28,574 nt of DNA from Fidelibacterota bacterium. GTDB taxonomy: Bacteria > Fidelibacterota > UBA8477. Each line of letters begins with the position of its first letter. Positions within the stretch are counted from its first letter, which is position 1. Positions 17,068 to 23,735 of this stretch are shown piece after piece. The translations under genes and the position numbers were made by a program. The notes below the pieces were generated by a model. It saw only the letters and a list, made by a program, of their open reading frames with translations. It was not told where the DNA came from and did no database searches. The stretch is from assembly GCA_021734045.1 (NCBI GenBank), contig JAIPJR010000036.1, positions 1 through 28,574 on the forward strand, read 5' to 3'.

Positions 17068-17694
17068 TCATCCGATGCGGTAAATCGTCCGAATTTCATC
17101 CAAAATGGTTTTGTACGGAATTTCCAAATCAATAAGCCGGCCGGTGTGGAGATCAAATACCCACCCGTGTACTGCCAAACCGTAGGCTGAGAAAGCTTTT
17201 TGAACCGTTGCCGTTTTCAGCACATGAATACACTGCTCCCGCACATTGCGCTCTACCAAGGAATTGTAGCGTTGGTTTTCATCGGAAATAGCATCCAGTT
17301 CGTCATGATGCTTCCGGTACACATCGCGGATATTTCGTAACCAGGGATTGAGCAGACCCAAATCTGCATGCTGCATGGCAGCTTGCACCCCGCCACAGCC
17401 ATAATGTCCACACACCACGATGTGTTTGACTTGCAGGACATCCACAGCGTATTGAATCACGGATAATGCACTCAGATCGTTATTGGGAACCAGATTGGCG
17501 ATATTGCGGTGAACGAAAACCTCCCCGGGGCTTGCGCCCATGAGTTCTTCTGCCGTGACACGACTGTCCGAACAACCGATGTACAGCAAATCAGGATTCT
17601 GCCCCTGAGAAAGCTTTTCAAAATAATCAGAATCAAGCTGGAGCTTTTCGGTAACCCAGCGCTGGTTATTTGCGAAGATGTTTTCAATTTTCAT
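17068..17694 (-). CDS. can: beta-class carbonic anhydrase
   Basis: This is a zinc enzyme interconverting CO2 and bicarbonate, 208 residues (E. coli Can 220). Zinc ligands and the catalytic pair are all visible: C41, D43 and R45 in LYIGCSDSRVTAEELMG, and H97 and C100 in VVCGHYGCGGV. The start ATG 17694 (MKIENIFANNQRW) matches the family N-terminus. An in-frame ATG at 17736 would add 14 unusual residues. No clear ribosome site is visible, and a TATATT sequence just upstream could belong to the promoter. It converges with hyuA across a 107-bp gap that lacks an obvious terminator. It is not obviously linked to the purine operon. Confidence 0.95.
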   Translation of the reverse strand: MKIENIFANNQRWVTEKLQLDSDYFEKLSQGQNPDLLYIGCSDSRVTAEELMGASPGEVFVHRNIANLVPNNDLSALSVIQYAVDVLQVKHIVVCGHYGCGGVQAAMQHADLGLLNPWLRNIRDVYRKHHDELDAISDENQRYNSLVERNVREQCIHVLKTATVQKAFSAYGLAVHGWVFDLHTGRLIDLEIPYKTILDEIRTIYRIG

Positions 17695-17804
17695 AGGGGC
17701 GAATATAGAACAGAAATCGTATTCGGGAAATTCCAACTAACGCATACCTAGGATTAGGTAAAAAACCGGAGTATCCAGATTAAACCGACCAGTCCGAAAT
17801 CTCA

Positions 17805-18068
17805 TCACTCATAATGGGTCCACATTCGAATCACCTTTATCGTCTGTTGATCAGATAAAATCTGATACACCAACCGATGCTGGATATTAATCCGGCGTGA
17901 ATCTGCACCGGATAAATCGCCAACTAATTTTTCAAATGGTGGCGCACTGGAATATGGATCTTTCCGAATGATGTCCAACAGACTCACTACTTTGCTCTTA
18001 AAACCGGCAGCTTCAATTCGTTTTGCATCTTTGAGAGCTTGTTTTGTGAACACGATTTTCCAACTCAC
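17805..18068 (-). CDS. yoeB: YoeB-family mRNA interferase toxin
   Basis: This is a type II toxin of the RelE/ParE superfamily, YoeB-like, expected to cleave mRNA at the ribosome. It has 87 residues. Conserved elements are FEKLVGDLSGADSRRI, HRLVYQIL and the C-terminal WTHYE. They supply the glutamate, arginine and histidine that correspond to E46, R65 and H83 of E. coli YoeB. The GTG start at 18068 overlaps the antitoxin stop in GTGA. A TTG one codon earlier is also possible. The start is not ATG, which fits low, coupled expression behind the antitoxin. Confidence 0.9.
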   Translation of the reverse strand: MSWKIVFTKQALKDAKRIEAAGFKSKVVSLLDIIRKDPYSSAPPFEKLVGDLSGADSRRINIQHRLVYQILSDQQTIKVIRMWTHYE

Positions 18069-18304
18069 CAATCAAGCTTCTCCGTCTCACTGATCTCCGT
18101 TTTCAATCCCTCAACAATGGAATCCCTCATTCCCGGAATTGAGGTAAGATAGAGGGTCTCCTGAATAGCCCGCCAATCCTCTTCTGACAATAGCACGGCA
18201 TTATTCTTTTTCCCCGTGATCTGGATTGGCTCATGGGATTCTGCAGTTTCTATTAACAATTTATATAATTCGGTTCTGGCTTTGGTCACATTGATTGTTT
18301 TCAT
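18065..18304 (-). CDS. yefM: YefM/Phd-family antitoxin
   Basis: This is the antitoxin partner of the adjacent YoeB-like toxin, 79 residues. Its N-terminal part, KTINVTKARTELYKLLIETAES, is the DNA-binding and dimerisation half of Phd/YefM proteins, followed by ITGKKNNAVLLSEEDWRAIQETL. The C-terminal tail, rich in glutamate and aromatic residues (GLKTEISETEKLDW), is the probable toxin-binding segment. A strong GGAGGAG ribosome site stands 7 bases before the ATG. The operon is probably self-repressed, as in other members. No TGTACA-type YefM operator was found upstream, only a loose ACAT...ATGT inverted pair. Confidence 0.92.
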   Translation of the reverse strand: MKTINVTKARTELYKLLIETAESHEPIQITGKKNNAVLLSEEDWRAIQETLYLTSIPGMRDSIVEGLKTEISETEKLDW

Positions 18305-18461
18305 GCTGCGTCTCCTCCAATAGTAACATTTTAACGTATGTCTTTATGTCCGTTGTGCCAAGAGATAACCGGATTGCCTTTAATCCATCACCAAGTCCTT
18401 TCCTGTTGCGCCAATGTCGGTGGGGATTAGCTTTTGCGCCGGAAAGCAGCGGTACCAGCAG

Positions 18462-20378
18462 ATGATCCAACTCGACCATATCACCAAAGAATTTCCCGAC
18501 AAAGTCCTGTTTGCCGATTTGTCCATGCTCATAACCCCCTCCATGCGGATTGGACTGGTGGGTCCCAATGGCGCCGGAAAAACCACCCTGTTGCGTCTCA
18601 TCATGGGAGAGGAAGCACCGGACGACGGACAGATTATCAAGGGTCGGAACACACAGATTGGCTATCTGCCCCAGGAAATTGTGCCTGGCACGGATCAGTC
18701 CATTCTCACCGAGGTGATGCAAGCCCTGCCTGCGGTGGGTAAAATCGAACAGCAGATCGAAGCCATCACCAACCATCTGTCCCACGATCCCCATCATGCA
18801 AAATATTTGAAGGAGCTGGGTCAACTGCAGCAGGAATATGACCGGTTGGATGGCTGGTCACTGGAAAGCCGCGCGAAAGAGATTTTAGGCGGACTGGGAT
18901 TCCAGCCGGACCAATTCAAGCGCCCGCTGGAAAGTTTCAGTGGTGGCTGGCGTATGCGGGTGGCACTGGCAAAGCTACTCCTGAAAGCGCCCGACATTCT
19001 CCTGCTGGATGAACCCACCAATCACCTGGATCTGGATGCCACCATTTGGTTGGAGGCATTTTTGAATGACTGGGCTGGAGGGCTCGTGATTATCAGTCAC
19101 GATCGAGCCTTCCTGGATCGTTCCGTGACTCACATTCTGGAGCTGGAACGAGGAATGGGACATCTGTTTACCGGGAATTACACCGCTTATATGCAGGAGA
19201 AAGCGTTGCGCCTGGAGCAGCAACAGGCCGCATATGAGAGTCAGCAGAAAAAAATTGCTGAAACCACCGTTTTCATTGAGCGCTTCCGGTACAAAAACAC
19301 CAAAGCCAAGCAGGTACAGAGTCGCATTAAAATGCTGGAAAAAATGGAGAAAATTCCACCACCGGAAACCGGCCGTGCCACCCTGCGTCTTCGACTACCC
19401 CAACCGGGCCGGGGTCCGCGTATGGTTGCCTCATTTAAACACGCCAGCAAGGCGTACCGGGATGTGCAAGTGTATAACGATTTGACGGTGGAGATTGAAC
19501 GGGGTCAGAAAATCGGGTTGGTGGGTCCCAATGGCGCCGGAAAATCCACCCTGCTCAAGCTGACGGCCGGTGTTGAGAAACTCAGCGGAGGTCAGTTGAT
19601 CTACGGACCGGCTGTCACACCTGCTTATTACAGCCAACACCAGTTGGAAGTGCTTGATGAACGCAAAACCGTTTTCGAAACAATTCAGCACGAAGTACCA
19701 GATTGGGAAATCTCCCCCATCCACGGATTATTGGGGGCATTCCTTTTTTCCGGCGACGCGGTGGAGAAAAAGGTGAGCGTTCTATCCGGTGGTGAAAAAG
19801 CCCGGCTGGCATTGGCGCGGATCCTGGTGCGTCCCACCCATCTGTTGCTTCTGGACGAACCCACCAACCACCTGGACATTCAGAGTCGGGATGTGGTGGA
19901 ACAGGCGTTAAAGGATTATCAGGGTACGCTGATCTGTATTTCCCACGATCGCCACCTGCTGGATGCGGTGGTGGATACGATTTGGGAAGTACAGGATGGC
20001 GGGATTCGGGCTTTTGCGGGGAATTATGATTATTACACCTGGAAGAAGTCACAGGAACAGGCGACTTCCGATGAAACCGTCCTAACGTCGGAACAGAACA
20101 TTTCGCATGATTCGGGTTCACAAAAAACCGATCCAGACTCGGGTGAACGCTCCCACAAAGAGCGGCGGCGCCTCACGAACCGGTTGCAGAAGTTACCAGG
20201 ATTGATTGAAGCGATGGAGCAGAAAATCGCTGCCCAGCAAGCTATCTTGAATCACCCGGACTCACAGAGTGACTTCAAGGCCATTCAAGAGGCCTCCAAA
20301 GAACAATTACGCCTGGAAGATGAGTTGATCAACCTGCTGGTGGAGCAGGAGGAGCTTACGGGGCGACTGGGAGGTTAA
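18462..20378 (+). CDS. ABC-F family ATPase (YheS/Uup/YdiF-like)
   Basis: This is a soluble twin ATPase of the ABC-F family, acting at the ribosomal E site as a translation factor or antibiotic-protection protein, 638 residues. Domain 1 has Walker A GPNGAGKTT (about residues 34-42), a signature SGGWRMRVALAKLLL near 160 and Walker B DILLLDEPTNHLDLDA near 183. The linker contains FRYKNTKAKQVQSRIKMLE, as in YheS/YdiF-type proteins. Domain 2 has GPNGAGKSTLLKL near 354, LSGGEKARLALARILV near 442 and DEPTNHLDIQS near 465. A charged coiled-coil C-terminal domain ends the chain. No transmembrane segments are present. MIQLDHITKEF at 18462 is the normal N-terminus. It is flanked by two toxin-antitoxin-like units, and its stop codon interlocks with the stop of the convergent nucleotidyltransferase gene. 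Confidence 0.94.
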   Translation: MIQLDHITKEFPDKVLFADLSMLITPSMRIGLVGPNGAGKTTLLRLIMGEEAPDDGQIIKGRNTQIGYLPQEIVPGTDQSILTEVMQALPAVGKIEQQIEAITNHLSHDPHHAKYLKELGQLQQEYDRLDGWSLESRAKEILGGLGFQPDQFKRPLESFSGGWRMRVALAKLLLKAPDILLLDEPTNHLDLDATIWLEAFLNDWAGGLVIISHDRAFLDRSVTHILELERGMGHLFTGNYTAYMQEKALRLEQQQAAYESQQKKIAETTVFIERFRYKNTKAKQVQSRIKMLEKMEKIPPPETGRATLRLRLPQPGRGPRMVASFKHASKAYRDVQVYNDLTVEIERGQKIGLVGPNGAGKSTLLKLTAGVEKLSGGQLIYGPAVTPAYYSQHQLEVLDERKTVFETIQHEVPDWEISPIHGLLGAFLFSGDAVEKKVSVLSGGEKARLALARILVRPTHLLLLDEPTNHLDIQSRDVVEQALKDYQGTLICISHDRHLLDAVVDTIWEVQDGGIRAFAGNYDYYTWKKSQEQATSDETVLTSEQNISHDSGSQKTDPDSGERSHKERRRLTNRLQKLPGLIEAMEQKIAAQQAILNHPDSQSDFKAIQEASKEQLRLEDELINLLVEQEELTGRLGG

Positions 20379-21055
20379 TTTTCGAGATTTCGAAGAATTT
20401 CATCTGCACCAAACTGCTGAAGTAATCTGAGTATGACTTTTTGCTGCTTTTCCGTAAACGCTCGAAAGGATTTTATCAATTTGTCAATCGGTTCCTCTCT
20501 TGAACAAATATGGAGAATCTCTAATGCAACCGAAGTATCCCTGTTACGCTTGTCTTTCTGGTGGCGGTCTTTCGAGGAAATTAATTTCTGAAATCCGTAA
20601 ATAATTGGGTGTGGTAGTTTCACCGAAATTCTGCCAATATCTATTGATACAGTATGATCTAGTAGCGGAGCGACTGCCCGCAAAGGTTGCGCATTCATGG
20701 AAAGGTCAGCAATTGGAAAGGGACCATCGGTTCCTTTTCCAATTTGAGGAACTAAAAATTCAATGATTAAGTCCGGGTGAACAAGTCGCATCAAACCATC
20801 CGGGTAATTAAATTCAATTAGGAATCCTAAATCCTCCACCAATGCGGGTACATCAACCTTATGAATATTTTTAAATTTTCGTGGGAGGAGAAAATCAATG
20901 TCGCGGGTACGCAAGGGTGAGATATTGGGGTGGGCAAAGTAATAATCTCGATAAAGTGGTATACACCAGCTTCCCACCAGCACCATATGCTGTAAGATTT
21001 GATGATGATAAAAACGTTCAAGTACTTCCTGGACAATATCACGCTGATTTTCCAC
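20375..21055 (-). CDS. GSU2403-type nucleotidyltransferase-fold protein
   Basis: This is a minimal nucleotidyltransferase-fold protein of 226 residues. LVGSWCIPLY near residue 27 and RTRDIDFLLPRK near 50 provide the Gly-Ser loop and the Asp-x-Asp metal pair. A third acidic position may be LIIEFLVP near 95. The following helical part has no recognised domain. It resembles the GSU2403 family of stand-alone nucleotidyltransferases. These are related to toxins of the AbiEii/MenT kind that modify RNA or proteins, but the target is unknown. The start is GTG, coupled by a 17-bp overlap to the upstream small gene. Its TTA stop complement shares bases with the TAA of the convergent ABC-F gene. A toxin or defence role is inferred. 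Confidence 0.75.
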   Translation of the reverse strand: MENQRDIVQEVLERFYHHQILQHMVLVGSWCIPLYRDYYFAHPNISPLRTRDIDFLLPRKFKNIHKVDVPALVEDLGFLIEFNYPDGLMRLVHPDLIIEFLVPQIGKGTDGPFPIADLSMNAQPLRAVAPLLDHTVSIDIGRISVKLPHPIIYGFQKLISSKDRHQKDKRNRDTSVALEILHICSREEPIDKLIKSFRAFTEKQQKVILRLLQQFGADEILRNLEN

Positions 21056-21353
21056 GAAGCGCGCCTTCTAAAAATTTAATCTGTTTCTTTACCTGTGATA
21101 AATGTTTGCGATAAAGTACCCGCTTCTGTTTGGCATCCGCATATAAGGATTTGGTTTCATCGGAGACAGTTTTACCGATGTATTCAAACTGAACTTTGCC
21201 TTGAATGCGTTTTACAATGTAAAAATATTCATGTCCATTGATTTTCTTTTTTATCAGACTACCGACCGGTAAGCGCTGCAACGCAGCCTCATAATCCGAT
21301 TTCATCCTGCGGGAATTTTCCAGTTCTTCACTCAAAACGCTGTAGATACTCAT
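21039..21353 (-). CDS. small basic protein, possible partner/antitoxin of the nucleotidyltransferase
   Basis: This is a 104-residue lysine-rich protein of unknown function. It has an N-terminal helical part (MSIYSVLSEELENSRRMKSD), a central beta-rich core (LPVGSLIKKKINGHEYFYIV, then VQFEYIGKTVSDE) and a basic helical tail. The G-x-Y/F...GK core recalls small proteins that accompany nucleotidyltransferases in accessory regions. ATG 21353 is favoured because AGAGGAG lies 4 bases upstream. An in-frame start at 21374 would sit in the operator region. It overlaps the nucleotidyltransferase gene by 17 bp and is the first gene behind a promoter packed with repeated half-sites. It may therefore be the DNA-binding or antitoxin component, which is inferred. 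Confidence 0.65.
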   Translation of the reverse strand: MSIYSVLSEELENSRRMKSDYEAALQRLPVGSLIKKKINGHEYFYIVKRIQGKVQFEYIGKTVSDETKSLYADAKQKRVLYRKHLSQVKKQIKFLEGALRGKSA

Positions 21354-21363
21354 GCTGCTCCTC

Positions 21364-21456
21364 TTACCATACAAATGTTAATATGACACATCCTATATGG
21401 TAAAGTCAATCATTACTTACCATACAAAAGCAGCTTTTTACCTGCTTGTATGGTAA
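21364..21456 (-). promoter_or_regulatory. promoter with four repeated operator half-sites
   Basis: Four copies of TTACCATA occur here in alternating orientation: TTACCATACAA at 21364-21374, TATATGGTAA at 21394-21403, TTACCATACAA at 21417-21427 and TTGTATGGTAA at 21446-21456. They form two 40-bp inverted pairs, and corresponding sites are offset by exactly 53 bp, about five helical turns. The second pair has longer arms, extending to AAGCAG/CTGCTT. On the minus strand a -35 candidate TTGACT (21404-21409) and a -10 candidate CATATT (21380-21385) with 18-bp spacing overlap these sites. A repressor bound here would block the promoter. Autoregulation by one of the two downstream proteins is the simplest reading. 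Confidence 0.75.
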
Positions 21457-21487
21457 ATCCTCACCTACCACTATAACACCGATTAAT

Positions 21488-23539
21488 TTAAGGTCTAATT
21501 GAAATTGCAAATTCCCGCAACCGCTCAATGCCGCTGATGACCATGAGCTCCATCGCTGCCCGGGGGTTTTTCGCATTCTCCAGAATCACACCACTGGACG
21601 CAATCCACACGTCATCCGGCGCTTCACCCAATTCAAGATAGGCCAGAGCGTCCCGTCCTACCGTAGCAGCGCGACTCAAATCAGCGGACAGCGATTCCAC
21701 CTCTTTCAGGATCGGTGAACCGGCAATGGTCGTTTTTAACTTGGCGTGATTGGATTCCCAACGAACCAGGTGTTGAATAATGGTGGTTTGGGTAATGCCT
21801 TCCACCGGATTGGCTAAATACGCGTCCACCAACTTACGAAATTTTCGCGCCACCGCAGCATCAGGCCGGGCTGCATCCACCACATGAGTTAGCGGTGAAA
21901 ATGATGTGTATTTAGCAAAACGGTGCCGGGTGTACCCTTTCACCGGCTCCACCACATCCACCAGGGTCTGTAGTGCTGTGATGTCCTGATGATTCCTCAA
22001 CCGGCGCAGCAGCATGGGATGGTTTTTCTCATGGGTCAGCCCTAATTCTTCCAACTGAAAACTCACCAGCTCCAACCGGCGGTACATATCATCCACATCA
22101 TTTACCTCCGGCGCTGACCAGAGTCGTTCGGCAATCGCCGCGGTACGCGGCCAGATCCGACTGTCAATGGTCTCCGGTGTCACCAATTCGGCCCACATGG
22201 TGGCCTCACCGCCCAGGATCCGGGCGCGTTCATCGGGTGTTAAATCCGCATCCGGTGCGATAGGATAATTCAGGTAATGGTTGTCGGTTGGGTAGCACAA
22301 ATCAATGTAGTAACCATTGGACAGAATGCCTTGGTAACCCTGTCTGGCCGCGTCAATCAAGGCCTTGCGTCCCCGCCAGGACTGAATCACAATATTTTTG
22401 GGCAAATCTGGCTGGAATATCTCATCCCACCCCATCATTTTTTTACCATTCCGGGTGAGAATTTCCAGTAACCGCGTATTGAAATAGCGCTGCAGGGCAT
22501 GATTGTCCGCCAAGTCCATGCTGTCCATGAATGCCTGAATGCGCGGATTGGCGTCCCACTGCTTCCCATTATTCTCATCGCCACCGATGTGCATATATTC
22601 GTCAGGAAAAAGCGCGGCCATCTCACCCCAGAATTTTTCCATGAATACATAAGTACTTTCCCGGGTGGGATCAATCGTGGGGTCAAATACGCCAAATTTG
22701 CGCTCAATTTCATACGGTCCCGGCCCGCTGGCCAGGTCCGGGCGTGCTGTTAGCAGTGCCGTGGTGTGTCCGGGCATGTCAAATTCGGGGACCACACGAA
22801 TACCACGATCATCAGCATACTGGATGATCTCACGGATCTGGGTTTGCGTGAAATAATTGCCGTCTGATCCCTTCTCCGTCAGTTCCGGAAATACCTTGCT
22901 CTCCACCCGAAACCCCTGATCCTCCGATAGATGAAAATGGAGCACATTCAATTTCACTGCCGCCATGCCATCCAAATTGCGCTTGATAACGGCCATGGGT
23001 TGCCAATGCCGACATACATCAATGAGTAATCCACGCCAGGGATATTGGGGATGATCGTTAATCTGAATTGCCGGAAAATAGTACCCGTCTCCATCCACGC
23101 TCAGGAGTTGCAGCAGCGTTTCCAAACCATGGAGCGCCCCCAGGTCGGTATGGGCCTCCAGAACAATACCCTTGCTGGAAATGGTGAGTTCATAGGACTC
23201 ATCTTCACCCAATTTCACCTCACCGGGGCGCTGCACACGGATAATCAGTTTCCCCTCTGTGGGTGTGGTCTTCTCATTGAGAAATCCCTGGGCGAAAAAG
23301 AGTACGGTTCGGCCGGATAAGCGTTGCAGAAAGCGATCGGCACCACCGTAAATCCGGTCGTGACTCCGACCCGTAACACCCAACGAAAAATCATCGGTCA
23401 CGCGAAATGCCCCTGATTTCAGTTCAATGTGTTGGGGAACCGGCATGAGGTTTAGAACCACCGGCTTTGATTTTGAGAACCATTGTGCGTTCAGTGAACC
23501 AATCAGAAACAGCGTCAGGATCAACGGTGAGAATTTCAT
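21488..23539 (-). CDS. secreted beta-N-acetylhexosaminidase (GH20)
   Basis: This is an exported glycoside hydrolase of family 20 that removes terminal N-acetylglucosamine or N-acetylgalactosamine from chitin- or peptidoglycan-like oligosaccharides, 683 residues. A Sec signal peptide (MKFSPLILTLFLIGSLNAQ) is predicted to be cut after A18. The N-terminal GH20b-type domain runs to about residue 165. The (beta/alpha)8 barrel then starts at YPWRGLLIDVCRHW and contains LNVLHFHLSEDQGFR, VVPEFDMPGHT and the catalytic Asp-Glu pair D321-E322 in HIGGDEN. The substrate-lining tryptophans MGWDE and QSWRG are present. A roughly 190-residue helical C-terminal part follows. GGAG lies upstream of the ATG. It is the promoter-distal gene of the leftward scavenging run and is preceded by an all-purine leader tract. 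Confidence 0.94.
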   Translation of the reverse strand: MKFSPLILTLFLIGSLNAQWFSKSKPVVLNLMPVPQHIELKSGAFRVTDDFSLGVTGRSHDRIYGGADRFLQRLSGRTVLFFAQGFLNEKTTPTEGKLIIRVQRPGEVKLGEDESYELTISSKGIVLEAHTDLGALHGLETLLQLLSVDGDGYYFPAIQINDHPQYPWRGLLIDVCRHWQPMAVIKRNLDGMAAVKLNVLHFHLSEDQGFRVESKVFPELTEKGSDGNYFTQTQIREIIQYADDRGIRVVPEFDMPGHTTALLTARPDLASGPGPYEIERKFGVFDPTIDPTRESTYVFMEKFWGEMAALFPDEYMHIGGDENNGKQWDANPRIQAFMDSMDLADNHALQRYFNTRLLEILTRNGKKMMGWDEIFQPDLPKNIVIQSWRGRKALIDAARQGYQGILSNGYYIDLCYPTDNHYLNYPIAPDADLTPDERARILGGEATMWAELVTPETIDSRIWPRTAAIAERLWSAPEVNDVDDMYRRLELVSFQLEELGLTHEKNHPMLLRRLRNHQDITALQTLVDVVEPVKGYTRHRFAKYTSFSPLTHVVDAARPDAAVARKFRKLVDAYLANPVEGITQTTIIQHLVRWESNHAKLKTTIAGSPILKEVESLSADLSRAATVGRDALAYLELGEAPDDVWIASSGVILENAKNPRAAMELMVISGIERLREFAISIRP

Positions 23540-23680
23540 GCGAATTTGTTCTCCAAATTTATTCCAGTCGTTTTATTTGAGGATTCCTTGAATTGTCGGT
23601 AAGTACTTGCGGTAAATCTATCCGGATCAACCATCTCGTTTAAAGTGAATTTAGTCCACACGCCCCTGTGTCGAATCAAA

Positions 23681-23726
23681 TTCCTTCTTCCTTCTTCCCT
23701 CTTCCTTCCTCCTTCTTCCTTCTTTC
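23681..23726. repeat. 46-bp uninterrupted pyrimidine tract (TTCC/TTC microsatellite-like)
   Basis: Every base from 23681 to 23726 is C or T, built from irregular TTCC, TTC and CTTC units. It lies in the 196-bp gap between the D-aminoacylase-type gene and the GH20 gene. In the minus-strand transcript it would be a 46-nt purine run rich in GGAAG and GGAGG. The rest of the gap shows no gene or clear terminator. Confidence 0.9.
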
Positions 23727-23735
23727 ACTCCCCCA

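Noticed and set aside
17038-17178. Short plus-strand ORF preceded by a good GGAGGG ribosome-like site
   Set aside because: It runs antisense through the conserved C-terminal end of the carbonic anhydrase and encodes nothing recognisable. The upstream GGAGGGGTGACAC looks like another repeat relic.
18261-18824. 187-codon minus-strand ORF across the antitoxin promoter and the start of the ABC-F gene
   Set aside because: It is a shadow of the ABC-F coding sequence and would cover the antitoxin promoter. It has no recognisable domain.
21364-21456. The repeated TTACCATA units as a small CRISPR array
   Set aside because: There are only four short half-sites in alternating orientation, with no conserved long repeat, no spacers of array type and no cas genes. 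The operator reading fits better.
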